From Cladorhizidae sp. MBARI D1340-BT2 (Eukaryota > Porifera > Demospongiae > Poecilosclerida > Cladorhizidae): a stretch of DNA of 64,000 nucleotides. Under the pieces are notes generated by a model. It searched no databases and was not told where the DNA came from. It worked only from the letters and a program-made list of their open reading frames with translations. Each line of letters opens with the position of its first letter. The stretch's first letter is position 1. This document shows, piece after piece, positions 23,986-34,960 of this stretch. Made by a program: the position numbers and the translations under genes. Location of the stretch: positions 23,918,311-23,982,310 of the forward strand of contig JAQNBH010000006.1 in the NCBI GenBank assembly GCA_028752905.1, in the 5' to 3' direction.

Positions 23986-24431
23986 AAGAACTGCTAAGCA
24001 TCTCACTTAAATTGTGTGTTGTTGTGCAGGTAGCTAATACTACACAGAATGCTTGTGATACTGCATCTGTTTATGCTGCTTGTAGGAAACTATTGCATAT
24101 TTCCATATACATAACTACAAGTAATAATTACCTACCTGACTGTATGCTTGCATAAAGATATAAATATTATCCAGTTAGCAATTCCATTCTTATTTACAGA
24201 GCATTAGAGTTTCAAGCCTTCATGGACTATCCTTGTCACAACTGTCAAGCAAAGATAACAGGGCACTCGACCTTCAAAATTAAGCCACTGCTACGAAAGG
24301 AACTAAGTCGTCTGGAATGATCCTAACACTGTCTTTTTCAAAAAGGTTGCTTGGGTAAAAAATTTAACTTGGTTGTGAGGCTCGTTATGGAAAGGCAAGG
24401 ATCCAGATCTAGTAGAAGCACTAGAAACATG

Positions 24432-26518
24432 TTAACCCACTCACTGTAGCAAGCGTATATATACGCAAAAAGTTGTTTATCAAATTTAAAAAAACATAAA
24501 AAATCGATCGTACCGTTCACAGACACATATTATACGTCAAAAGTTAGCACCCTACGATCGTACCGAATATAAAGGCAATAGACGTTCGGTAACTAGGGTA
24601 GTATTATTGAAAAGTCGGACCCACTCAGAATTTCAAATCGGGTTGAAGATGGCAGTTGGACTGTCCTTGGATAAAGTTATTTCTCAGGTTTAGGGCGACA
24701 ATTTTGGACTTTCTGAGGATGAAAGCAGTGATCAAGAAGGCGCTGGCATATCATCCTACCTTGGCCAGAGCTGTGTTGACCCTGAATTTCTTCTATCGCT
24801 TGGCAGAATAGTTGCTGATGACCTACCTTCAAGGAAGCGTAGCGCTTTCACTCGAGGTGACGATCTAGATGGAGATGAGAATACCAGCGATGAAGAAGGT
24901 ATTTACAGTCAGTTTAGCTACAGTTTAGCTATAGCTAGTTTTGTTGTTAGCAAAGCAGAGCATGGATCTACAATGCTCTTTTAGTTTCGTTGTTGCGGTA
25001 GTCCGCGTTAAAATTATTTGATGCCAATTTCTTATCCCCTTCAGATTTGATGCATGAAGCGATGGATTGGGCAGCTGATAGAGCTTCATCAACTCTGACA
25101 CAATCTATTGTTGCTAGCCCTCATATTACTGTGGTGGCTGCTTCATCACCTTCTCCATTGTTCCTCCAGTATCTGCAACACTAGGTTCTGTAACCTCTGC
25201 ATCAGGTTCTATGACTTATGTGACATCTGTAGTCACTCCTATACTACTATTTCCAACATCATCATTGTCTGTTCCATCATCATGCCCTCCTTTATTTTTA
25301 CCCTTGTACTCTGTGTCCTCTTCTAGTGAAGTATGCACTCCTTCACGACCAGTTGTTCAGCTTAGTCATAGCACTAGGAGTGTTCGTCATGCTCGAGTTA
25401 GTCAGAGTAGTGGTAGTGAAATAGCTTCTAGTGCTTCAAGTTCTGCTCTGCCTTTAGCTAGTCCTCTTTTTCTTTCTGGAACTTCACCTACCAGCATTTC
25501 TTTAGCTCCGTCTCTTGCTTCTTCTACTGTGTCCTCAGCTAGTACCTTTGATAGTCCCTCCTCTAATTCTCCAGAAGAGGGTGTTTGCGTATATGGTTGA
25601 GGCATGCATTCCCGAACAGCTATGTTCTAGACTCTCATGTCCGCAGAGCAGATCACCTTGCCAGGGGTTACAGAAAGAGAGATTTTTTGACCTTCCGGTT
25701 GGAGCTAGCTAAGGAACTAGTGGTATGTTTCTGCTCACGTCAGCATGCTGGCCGCCCTCGCTCAGTTCATAACGAGCGTCTAGACCGGCTGAACACCACG
25801 CTTGGCATTAGTCAGCACTAACTGAAAAATAGCAGTGGTGTATTGTCTGTGTAGCAGTTGGAAATGTCTGGAATCTCAAACGACCATGAGATCACTTATT
25901 TGCCTTCACTGCAAAGTACCACTGTGTGTCACAAAGAGGGACTGTTTTTTCAAGTACCACACCATGGTAGACTTCGTAGTTTCCTAGTTTTTGCTTCACT
26001 TTTTTTAATTTTTACTTTCTATGGTATTTCCATTTTTCTCTCGGTTCTATGTGTGTGCTAGATGGCTGTTGTTTTGTATATGCATGTTTTGGTTGCTATT
26101 GTTGTCCTGTTATGGGAAGAAGAAGATGTAATAAATAATTGTTCATACAACACCAACATGTTAACAATATCTTCATCAGAAAATAAATATTAAAAAATGA
26201 AAAATATATGTTATGCAAGTTTTGTGAATACAATGAGTGTGTGCATATATATATATAATATATATAATACACATGTTGGCATATTGCATATTGAAGTAAG
26301 AGCTTTTCATTAGGCTGTAATTACATAATGATATTCATCATTTGTGGTCATTGCTTAGCAACCTAAAGTTGACCACAATGTTTGTCAACACCAATGCTAT
26401 CCCATCAACCATGGTTGCTAGGGACTTCAGTGCATTCCTGATTTAATATTGATTTTTATTTGCACCCGAGTCCAATAAAATAAAAAAAGCTGCCTAAACC
26501 TGACGGTGAATGGGTTAA
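24432..26518 (+). mobile_element. piggyBac deletion derivative (pB1), 2.09 kb
   Basis: TTAA at 24432-24435 and 26515-26518. Ends are CCCACTCACTGT and, reverse complemented, CCCATTCACCGT. The other copy of the surrounding inverted duplication has a single TTAA at this point (near 62192), giving a direct empty-site comparison. Inside, from 24649, lies MAVGLSLDKVISQ (then a stop, then an acidic SEDESSDQE region) up to a GT donor near 24899. A serine-rich exon spans about 25210-25590. A C-terminal piece from about 25590 (RDFLTFRLELAKELV) leads to cysteine-rich domain fragments near 25900. The catalytic DDE core is missing. Confidence 0.93.
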
Positions 26519-26536
26519 GCAATATTGCCAGCCATA

Positions 26537-27649
26537 TTAACCCTTTCACCGTCGACTTCATTTTGAGATTTTGACCTGTTTTTACTTTAATTTTTGTATC
26601 TGATCATTGGTTCAGAAAAGTCCCCAGCAACCGCATATCACATGATTGACAAAGAGTTACTGATCAACTTGGTGATAAATGTGTTGCCTAGCAACCAATC
26701 CACAAACCATTTTTTTATTAGAATACTTTTTATCACTGCATTTATCGACTATTACAAGTATACTTTATGGTTTTTCAGATCAAATACTAAAATATGGTCG
26801 CTTATCGAACTGCAAACAGCATATAATCTGAAAAATGTACATTTTTTGGCATAATTTATGAATATTGAATGCCCTAATTTTTCTATTTTGCAGGATATAG
26901 CCATGTTTGTCAGTCTATAAGAGTATTGACTGTTGTCAAGCACCACGAGGAAGGTCTGGCTGTATTGAAAGTTGAAAATTTCAAGATGTTGCAGAAAGGC
27001 ACAATAAAGCAAAGACTCAACAAGAAAACATACGTGTACTACACATGTCTGCATGCATAAAGATAAAGAAAAGAAGTATACATGTACATGCCTAACACAT
27101 GTACATACTACAAAAGCAATACAAAGAAAATCTCGCGAAGAGAAAAGGAAGCTAGTGCGAGTAGTCAGAGAGTGTGTGGAATTCCCTGAAGCATGTCCTT
27201 CCACGCACAGCACAAAGGCTAATACCACAAAGAGAGCAGTGACAAAAGGTCTTGTGCCTCTTACCTCTGGCCTCGACTTCTTCCTTGGCCTTTTCCTCTT
27301 CCTTAGCCTTTTCCTCTTCCTTGGCTTTTTCCTCTTCTTGGCCTTTTCCTCTTCCTTGGCCTTTTCCTCTTCCTTGGCCTTTCCCTTTTCCTTGGCCTTT
27401 ACCTCTTCCTTGGCTTTTTCCTCTTCCTTGGCCTTTTCCTCTTCCTTGGCTTTTTCCTCTTCCTTGGCCTTTTCCTCGGCCTCGGCATCCAACACGCCCC
27501 CTGTCTCAGCGATCAGAAGGTAACAGTGATACTTCTGAGTCAGAAGATGGAACTACATCAAATGAAGGAGAAGATGGTAGGAGAGATTGTAGGAGCAATT
27601 GGGGGCGAGTTTGCAGGACCACTCGGAGGAGAGTTTGCAGGATCACTCA
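26537..27649 (-). mobile_element. piggyBac derivative pB2, truncated copy
   Basis: Starts with TTAA and CCCTTTCACCGT at 26537 and matches the complete element at 60432-62174 in inverted orientation up to 27649, where it ends abruptly against unrelated sequence. The minus-strand frame from 27495 begins MLDAEAEEKAKEEE and continues through the KAKEEE repeat, but shifts frame inside the repeat (into KRPRKRK-type sequence) and so loses the cysteine-rich domain that copy 2 retains. Confidence 0.85.
27280..27480. repeat. 18-bp coding minisatellite inside pB2
   Basis: About eleven units of CTTCCTTGGCCTTTTCCT with single-base variants. The complementary copy is at 61235-61440. The unit is six codons long, so all six frames tend to stay open. 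Confidence 0.92.
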
Positions 27650-27774
27650 ACCGTATCTTCTCATATGTACCTATGTGATTACAAAATAAAACAGATCTGT
27701 AACATGATTTTTGGGGAGTGCATCAAACATTTTCATTAAACTATTTGTCCCCCATTTTTGGTTACAAAAAAGTG

Positions 27775-28039
27775 TCAGCAATTCCATGTCATATATTTAT
27801 GTTTGCCAGTCAGTTTAGTTCTTACATCTGCCACATGCTTCTCCAAATTATATTGTATGTCTTCAGGAGACATAGTGAGTGAGATGTTTTCATAGAGAAG
27901 CTCCTGCTCATTCTCATGTTCTGCATTATTGATGGCTATGGAACCCCTAGCTGTTCGGTAGAACATCAACACAAATGGCTGTTGCTTTGTTGAAGACTGG
28001 ACACTTGTATTGATACCATAAGTTGTGGGGAGTACATAT
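27775..28039 (-). pseudogene. GIN/Ginger2-type integrase fragment, exon 3
   Basis: After an ATGTAG acceptor it encodes YVLPTTYGINTSVQSSTKQQ then PFVLMFYRTAR. INTSVQSSTKxxPFxLMFxR is the typical segment downstream of the catalytic Glu in gypsy-like and GIN-type integrases. It joins exon 2 in phase 2 across a lysine codon. It ends with a stop at 27775, followed by a C-terminal tail of unknown function. Confidence 0.78.
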
Positions 28040-28175
28040 CTACATAAGTACAAAACATCATACATAGAAATCATAACTACAAGCAGCACATTCAAGGTAT
28101 ATGCATCCTTTAGCTGAAGGCTTACACCAAAAACCATGTTTATATTTTTATTGTATAAGAATTTGGAAAATAATA

Positions 28176-28562
28176 TACCGTATTGCTACAATGTGCAATT
28201 TAGAGATTTTGAGCTCCATAAATGTATAATGCGCTCTTAGTTTTGCGTTTTATAATAAGTACCACTAGTTATAACAAGATCGGTTAGCACTTTTCTGCGC
28301 ACTATCCTGACCATCCAGTACCCTCTGCACATTTTCGTTTGCTCTCCTGATACATCTGATCGATTCCTGCATCTTCACTAGTAGGCAAGGATTGTTTGAA
28401 GCACATTCGAATGGTCACACTGTAGTCAGCTTCTTTCTAAACCGTCTGGATTTTGGCTGCAATATGCACGCGGAATGTTTTGTGCGATAAAAAATATTGC
28501 GAGATGTTTTACGAATAACAATGCACTCGCAAAACTTAATCAAATTTTGTAGCAATACGGTA
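28176..28562. mobile_element. TA-flanked MITE of about 383 bp
   Basis: Terminal inverted repeats CCGTATTGCTACAA at 28178 and TTGTAGCAATACGG ending at 28560, each bordered by TA. A TA target duplication is typical of Tc1/mariner-type non-autonomous elements. It lies within the intron between exons 3 and 2 of the integrase fragment. Confidence 0.85.
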
Positions 28563-28800
28563 GCAATAACTACAATTTTTTATGCCTTTTCATAATTTTA
28601 TATGTGTGTGTGTGTGAGTGGGTTGGTGTTTCAGTGTGAGAGGATTCATTGGAGAGATTCTGGTGAGATTTTCTGGGGTAATCACAGATTAGCATGAAAT
28701 GTGATATTGCTATCTACTGGAAGGTGGTGGTAATAGTAGAAATCTCTCTATTAACAAACTGTCAATCTTGAAAAATAATTATTAAATATTGGTAGCTTAC

Positions 28801-28952
28801 TTGTTCCAGTCAGATTGAGTATCGTTTGTATACTTGGACAGTACCCTCTTAAGAGTTTGATTAGTCCACTCATCTTGGCCATTGCTCTGAGGGTGATATA
28901 CCGAACATACCATCTGATTCACTCCAAAAGCAGTCAAGACAGCATCATTGAG
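28801..28952 (-). pseudogene. GIN/Ginger2-type integrase fragment, exon 2
   Basis: Begins after a CTCAG acceptor and encodes FGVNQMVCSVYHPQSNGQDE then WTNQTLKRVLSKYTND, containing the catalytic Glu in NGQDEWTN. It ends at a GTAAGC donor with two bases of a lysine codon completed by exon 3. The exon is fully open. Confidence 0.82.
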
Positions 28953-29221
28953 CTGAGTTATCAAATAAGTTCACACAAACAGAACATTACTCTACATGAA
29001 TATTTATCAAAAGGAAGCAGGAGGAAATTTCCAGATAATCAAGACTGAAGTCGCTAATAAAGTTATCTTAAATTGTGTTAAGTCTGCCTTGTACTCAATA
29101 TAGTCTAACTTTGCTCTTGTAAACAAATCCAACACATTTTCCTTGATTAATTTTCACTTCTCAGACCACATACATGTCATTTCATGAACACAGATGGCAA
29201 CAGTTTTAATAAGTTAGTTAC

Positions 29222-29443
29222 CTGGTTTATAAATTCACGCCCCTGATCCATTATAATTTTTTGGGAGGACCATAACTGTAGATGAGCTCGAGTAGAATGC
29301 TTGCAACATCACCAGCTGACTTGGACTTGATTGGCCGAGCAAATACCCACTTGGTAAAGAGATCTGTAACAGTGCAGACATATATATGGCCTTCGTCTGT
29401 GGCCGCAAATTGACCAATGAGGTCTATACCCAAAATCTCCCAT
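29222..29443 (-). pseudogene. GIN/Ginger2-type integrase fragment, exon 1
   Basis: After a TTACAG acceptor it encodes WEILGIDLIGQFAATDEGHI, with the first catalytic Asp, and VTDLFTKWVFARPIKSKS. The second Asp lies in IIMDQGREFINQ, which is reached only after a one-base frame change at an A run near 29260. It ends at GTAACT. With exons 2 and 3 it gives a complete D-D-E core in separate exons. Related to the host-domesticated GIN1 and Ginger2 transposases; the frame break argues for a relic. Confidence 0.82.
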
Positions 29444-32400
29444 CTGTAAGTATTTGCTACATAATTTTAAGCAAATCAGATGTGCCTGTAAATTACCTGA
29501 TTTTAAGCATTTTAATTATTATATAGTGCATAAGATTTGGATTGGTAAAGGATTATCTAACCTGTTTATTAAAATTAACCAAAAAATTATTCAATTTAAT
29601 CGGTGTATATATGTAGCATCAAAATTCCCCTAAGTACTAACTTGTCCAATATCAGACCTATTCATGCAGCCTAAAAGTTTAGGCTTCCCTTGCCAGCAAT
29701 TTAATATGCGTTAGCACTCTCATGTAGGCACTCTCATGTAGGTTTGGCAAGTCAGAGATCATTCAGCAACAAACTAAAACTTGCCATATACTCGATTCTA
29801 TACCTATACAGACCCTAAAAAAAGTATGTCGCAAAAATCGTTCCAACAATATAGCACACAGAAGCGCAGTTCTCCAAACTAAAAAAAAGGTCGAAAAAAT
29901 TACACGTAAAATCATCATCAGCATCATCATCATCATCATTATTATAATCATCATCATCATCATCTTATTGGCTGCATAGATTTCATTAATTTTTATGCCA
30001 TTTTGTAGAGCGCTATCTGGGAAGGTGCCTTTTGGTATCGCTTTAGAGAGCTAATTAAAAAAAGTTGATTTTTGCATATATAGTTCGTCTAAGATGCCAT
30101 CTTTGAACGGCGTGCGCAACCCAAATTGCTTGATCCTTTACCAAATCGCTGTGTTAGATGCAGTGGATTGAGGGTATGTCTTTTGCAGTGAAGAATCAAA
30201 GAAGGATTGCTGAATGTAGTTACTGATGGGGGAAGCATTTTAGGATTGTTCCTTATGGCATTCCAAACCACTGGACCAATCTGTCCCAAACTTGTCATGC
30301 ATGCATACCAACTTGACCTGGGAAGTAACCTGGGCTAGGTCTGACCAGGACACTCCTCTTCGTGTGGGCATTGCAGGCATATATAGCATCAAAACAGTAT
30401 TCCAATTCACGAAAGCTTTAAAATATATTGGGAACAAGTAATATGTAAAAAATTTTTTACTAAATTAAAGGACATATAGGATTGGCTTTGATATTGTGCT
30501 GTCGTAACAATCACTCCATAACTGCCTCCACACCACCATAAACTTCAGCAATAATATATTCTTGGATAACAATCCCTACATTACTGTGGACAGCAAAATT
30601 GTGATAAATAACTGATGCTATATAGCAGCACATTTTCTTAGCTATAAATCTCTTCATACCTTATGTTAGAGTAATCTGGATTTTATCATATTTGTGACGT
30701 CCCTTGTGGTTGTGGAGGTAGTAATATAGTACAAGAATATATTATTATTGCTGAAGTTTATAATTATTTGTGAGGTCACTTGTGGTTGTGTGGAGGCAGT
30801 AATGGAATGATTGTTATGACAGTCTAGCAATCATATATTTCCCCAGTTGGGCCTAACATATTTCCAATGGGCATCTTTTCTATCATTTGCACATCATTGC
30901 TCAGTACACTGGGTCACAGTAACTTAGTTACCTGCTCAAAACTTTAATGGGATGTAACTCAGGTGCAATCATCTTGATCATCTGCATCTTCAGGCACTTG
31001 TGACAAGTGCTTAGCTAAAGGTATCAAAAGTAACCTATTATTAGCTATATGGTTACAACACTATTCAGTGTCAATGTGATATCATAAATTTTAACTTCAA
31101 TTAACAAATAAGTAGAATCAATACAGTAATGTTAATTTTGTTACATGATTTACGAGTTTCTTAATTAAGCTTTAAAGTTTATCTTATTTCTTACAACCAG
31201 TAAGATTGATGTGTATTTAAAGCCTCATCGTCACTTGCACATCCATGTTGACATATTAATTATAGATGCTGTGCACTAAACTATTCTTACCCAACTCACA
31301 ACCATAGTAGTCCAGTATTAATCCTGTGGTCAATCATGCTAAGGTACGCTTTTGCCCTTGGTGAGCACCATTGACGTCATGGGCCTCACGTAGTAGCATC
31401 TGATGTTCATCACTAGAGAAAAGGACCAGCCTCTTAACTGTCTCATTTGGATGGTGCTCATTGTGGGTTGGGTATAAGACATTCTTTCACCTACAATAAT
31501 TTAATATTTTTACAAATGATGTTTTTAAATATTTAAATACAGAATAAATACATCTTGGAATTTCCCATAAAACCTCTCCAGGTAGATGATATCAGTGTCC
31601 CAATGACACTGTGGTCAGAGGGTCAGAGGTACAAAATACAGGTTAGGACTGAATTTCAGCCAGATTGGATTGATACTACTACTACTACTACTACTCTACT
31701 ACTACTACTACTACTGAAAAAATCTTTATTAATGCAAATGTCTGGGAGGTCGAGAAAACTCATTGAAAGTTGATTTTGAGAGAATTTTTTTCTCTCTTCA
31801 CTCTGGTGGTGGTGGTGATAGTTATGATAGGGTGTGGATGGGTCAAAAATTGGGCGGATATGGCTGGAAATGGTCTGGAAGGTCGGGAAAACTAATAATT
31901 TTTTTGGGATTAGTACTTATAATTATGAAGGCATTGTATAAATAATTATGGCACTCGTTTGATATCCCCCGCCACCAATGTTTTGAATGAATCGAATGTT
32001 ATTCTTATTCTCCCTCCCCCAATGGTTTGTGTTTGAATGTCCAGATCGAAAATGAATTTTCTGAAATTGTCAAACCTTATCCCAGATAAGGCTGCTAGCG
32101 TCAATTTCCTTCAATAGCAAGGGGTACTCCACAAACCCCGTTATTGCAGCAACAATAACGCAATGACTTTGTAAATTCGTGACAAAGGAGACGGATGGAG
32201 GTGTCACCGTCGAGGTTGTCGAGAGCAGAAGGGGTTGCGAGTAGGCACGTGACTTGAGAATTTCAAGCTGACTTATAGAAAGATTAGCGTATTTATTTAT
32301 TGCTGGTCGAGCTTACTTCTATTAAAATTTTCCAATCATGAACTTGACATTGATTTGTAATTGACATTGCTTTGTAATTTAGCAACAGGTGAATAACAAA

Positions 32401-32999
32401 CAAGTGCCATAATTATTATCGCAATGAACTATTGGGTACATAGGAACTTGCTAATTTGTGAGAAGTAGATGTGATTTATAGAACCTCTTTGTTGTCATGT
32501 CTTAAAGTGCACACTGGATAGAATGTTGGTATTTGTAGAATGTTGGCATTTGTTCTGAATACTTATGTTATCTGAATGCCAATGATTTGGATAAAGATTA
32601 ACATACCAAGAGGTGTCAATTCTTTTTCTTATTCCACTCTGCTCCTTCGCACTCGTGTCACAACTGTGTTTTCCATTCTTAAGGAAATATTCGATCTTCC
32701 GCAGATATACTGCAGTGTCCTTCTCTGTCCTCACCATCACAATTCAGCTCCACACGAGGGACAAATTTGGCAGCTGACTTTATTGATGCATGGTTTATTA
32801 ATTTTGTGAGGCTGTGCTTGCACGGTGTAGCAAAAGGGACAAATATGGCAGTGGGACTAATATGGCAAAACACTGGCTTGTGGCGGACCCTTCTCTTGAG
32901 ATGAATCTTTGGAGTGGTGTTTATAAAAATTATGATAACTTCATAATTAAATAACCAAATCTTCTGAAACTTTACAAAGTGAAAGATTCACTGTTTAAC
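29444..32999. other. No gene recognised; simple repeats
   Basis: Contains an ATC-rich microsatellite at 29918-29965, an ACT microsatellite at 31674-31722, and the inverted-repeat element at 30498-30824. Short frames elsewhere have no recognised domain. Confidence 0.5.
30498..30824. mobile_element. Palindromic element of about 330 bp
   Basis: The left arm (GTCGTAACAATCACTCC, ACTGCCTCCACACCACC, AAACTTCAGCAATAATATAT) is matched in inverted order on the right (ATTATTGCTGAAGTTT, TGTGTGGAGGCAGT, GGAATGATTGTTATGACAG). Probably a small non-autonomous element; no coding content. Confidence 0.65.
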
Positions 33000-33004
33000 T
33001 ATAG
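33000..33004. other. Target site duplication (left) TATAG
   Basis: TATAG directly precedes the 5' LTR and recurs at 38441-38445 after the 3' LTR. A 5-bp duplication is usual for gypsy integrases. Confidence 0.95.
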
Positions 33005-33399
33005 TGTCAGAGAAGGAAGACATAACGGAGAACAAAGGTTATGACCACAACAATGTCCAAGAACATTATCCGAACATTCATCTACAAGACCACAGTATTC
33101 GTGTGCAAGACCATAGTGCCGGGTGTAAATCCGTGTGCAATTAACTATTAGTATAAAAGAGATAGCTAGAGAGCTAGCAAAGAGAGAGAGAGTATCTATG
33201 TTAGAGCCAAGCGCAGGCTGGACTAGCTGATAGAACACTGGGAACTGTATTTGTATATTGATGTACAAAGCAATCATTGTTCACTTTTACCTGGGTGAAG
33301 GGTACGAAGGCTCCTATAAAGCCTAGGGGTGAAAGTATTGGGCTAGTCCGAGTGAGGACTAGTTGGCGCAGTGAATACTAAGGGAAAGTATTGCTGACA
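33005..33399 (+). repeat. 5' LTR
   Basis: 395 bp, beginning TGTCAGAGAAGG and ending GTATTGCTGACA (TG..CA). The partner is 38045-38440. Differences include an AACA-type indel near 33215 and a small indel near 33250. Promoter and polyadenylation signals are expected here but not individually assigned. Confidence 0.96.
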
Positions 33400-33401
33400 T
33401 T

Positions 33402-33418
33402 TGGTGGCAGCGGTGGGA
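33402..33418 (+). promoter_or_regulatory. Primer binding site, tRNA-Leu type
   Basis: TGGTGGCAGCGGTGGGA, two bases inside the LTR end. Its complement plus CCA matches the acceptor end of animal leucine tRNAs of the CCCACCGCTGCCA type (recalled knowledge). The related element at 52.9 kb has a variant site of the same type. Confidence 0.85.
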
Positions 33419-33776
33419 TACCATAGCTAAGTAAGAGAGACTTAGTGGGTTGGTATCTGGAAGCTAAGTAATCTAGAGAGATTCTTAGTGTGTGTAGACC
33501 TAAGGTAAGAGGTCGCATTGTTGTATCATCAGACCTAAGGTGAGAGGTGCTGATTGTTACGTGTTTGGATAAGACACCCAAAGAAGGGGTGAATAGTGCT
33601 GGGAGAGGTGCTATTTTGTTATTAATTTTCTGTTGACTTATCATTGCCTGTAAGTAGCAGAGAACGGCTTGAGTTATCAAACTTTGAAGCCTGAAAACCA
33701 ACTCTGACCTATAGGGTGTTGTTGGGTTTTTGGTTGAGAATAATTGAGGGGTTATTATCAGGGATTGGTGGCAGGA

Positions 33777-34079
33777 ATGACAGACGAGAAGAGACTGACA
33801 AGAGACTCCAGACGTGTCTTGAGTGCCCAGCCAGAAGCATCCACGGGAGCTGTAGATCCTATGGACCAGTTCCTCACATGGTGGATGCAAGTGGACCAGC
33901 TGAGGATGGAGAGAGACGACAAGTGCCGAGAGGAGGAAAGAGCTCAACGAGAGCAGCATGAGGAAAGGATGGCACAAATCATGGCAGCTGTGCATGAACA
34001 AACGAATCGTCCCCCACCCGTGGCCGAGGTACCTCCTCGGTGTCCTAAATTGTCTATACAAAATTCCAAGTGGGAATAG
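33777..34079 (+). pseudogene. gag, N-terminal part
   Basis: Starts at ATG 33777 (MTDEKRLTRDSRRV), chosen because the related element at 53102 starts equivalently (MSEEKERRM). It encodes a charged, probably helical region with EEERAQREQHEERM and a proline-rich PPPVAEVPP. It stops at 34079 just after a frame break; the downstream gag continues in another frame from about 34070. In the relative at 53.1 kb the two parts are in one frame, so this break is a mutation in this copy, not programmed frameshifting. Confidence 0.85.
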
Positions 34080-34960
34080 ATGACATGGGTGTCTTCTTAG
34101 ACACGTTTGAAGCAACGGCAAGAGCAGGAGGATGGCCCCGAGAACAATGGCCACTCTTCTTGAGAGGCTCATTGTCTGGAGTAGGTCTCACAGCCGTGGC
34201 CTCGATGGGTGCCGACGCCCAAGCTGATTATAATGCGGTCAAGGAGGAACTTCTGCGAGAATATCACATCTCAACGGAGACCTTCCGAAAAAAGGTGTTC
34301 GACACTCCCTTCGACTTGAAACATCCTGATGCCTGGCTGTCACACCATCGGCAAAGCTTCCAGCAGTGGATAGTTTCGTCGCCCCATGACCTTGAGACCA
34401 CCGTAATGATGGCAAACACACTGAGGTGTCTAACCAAGTGGTTAGAGGCTCAAATTAGGAACCTCAACCCTGGATCCTATGACCAGATAGCCGAAGCCAT
34501 TATTCGACATCTGGACAATCAAAGACCCAATGAAAGGGAGAAGTCCAGACAAGAGACGCCCTTCCGCCCTATACCTGTGGGAAGAGGCCCAAGGAAAATA
34601 GGAGGAGACAGTGCTCGATGGAGTGGTGGGCAGAGTGGTAGTTACCCAATGGCTAGGGACCGTCCTCAGATTGAGTGCATTCGATGTGGTCACCGAGGAC
34701 ACATGCGGAAGGATTGCCATGTTAAGATGGAGAGCGCCAATTTTGGAGGTGTTACGTCAGTACCGGCCCATCGACCGAAATGGACCAGAGAAGTATGTGT
34801 GGATGGCAAAGCAGTGCTGGCTCTGTTAGACACAGGGTCATTAAGTCACTCATACACACCCGATGCGTGGATCGCAAGAACCTTACATGACCGCAAGTTC
34901 CAAGAGAGTTTGGTTTCCGGCAGCCAGGATCCGCCTGCAGATCGACAACCAAACCCATGA
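34070..34960 (+). pseudogene. gag capsid, zinc knuckle and protease start
   Basis: Capsid-like region (FLDTFEATARAGGWPREQWP through a helical domain) forms the particle shell. It is followed by a CCHC zinc knuckle, CIRCGHRGHMRKDC, at 34676-34717, which binds RNA. It runs in frame into an aspartic protease with the active site ALLDTGSLSHSY near 34820. The rest of the protease is in another frame (VDMLLGQDVP near 35000), so there is a frame break near 34900-34935. Gag and protease in one frame suggests a Gag-Pol fusion in the parent element. Confidence 0.92.

Larger units (their letters stand above)
19009..24030 (-). mobile_element. Ginger-like DNA transposon, copy 1
   Basis: A minus-strand, intron-containing element with conceptual domain order: possible N-terminal exon near 23.97 kb, H2C2 zinc-binding block, DDE integrase core, basic linker, CXC cysteine-rich domain, Ulp1-like protease, partial PHD finger. 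Ginger1 transposons are known to pair a gypsy-type integrase with accessory protease and PHD domains. Several stops and shifts make this copy inactive. Exact ends and TIRs were not resolved. The region right of 22628 is shared with the inverted copy at 61.07-64.0 kb, and 21.69-22.06 kb is also copied at 57.07-57.45 kb, so this family is multicopy. Confidence 0.75.
22628..27649 (+). repeat. Large inverted duplication, copy 1
   Basis: Matches the reverse complement of 61072-64000 (which runs off the window end). After removing the 2083-bp pB1 insertion (with one TTAA) copy 1 is about 2939 bp against 2929 bp in copy 2. Identity is high by eye, with scattered substitutions and small indels. The left limit here is set only by the window edge; the right limit at 27649 is a sharp break inside a piggyBac derivative. 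Confidence 0.9.

Noticed and set aside
27053..27689. Plus-strand frames rich in Leu/Phe/Ser opposite pB2
   Set aside because: Antisense readings of the 18-bp minisatellite; the cysteine-rich piggyBac domain fixes the coding strand as the other one.
29763..29963. Poly-methionine/isoleucine frame
   Set aside because: Translation of an ATC microsatellite.
34060..34085. Programmed frameshift within gag
   Set aside because: The related gag at 53.1 kb keeps one frame across the same point, and no slippery heptamer is apparent, so a mutation is more likely.
33378..34172. Minus-strand frame of 264 codons
   Set aside because: Antisense shadow of the gypsy gag region, which has clear sense-strand homology.
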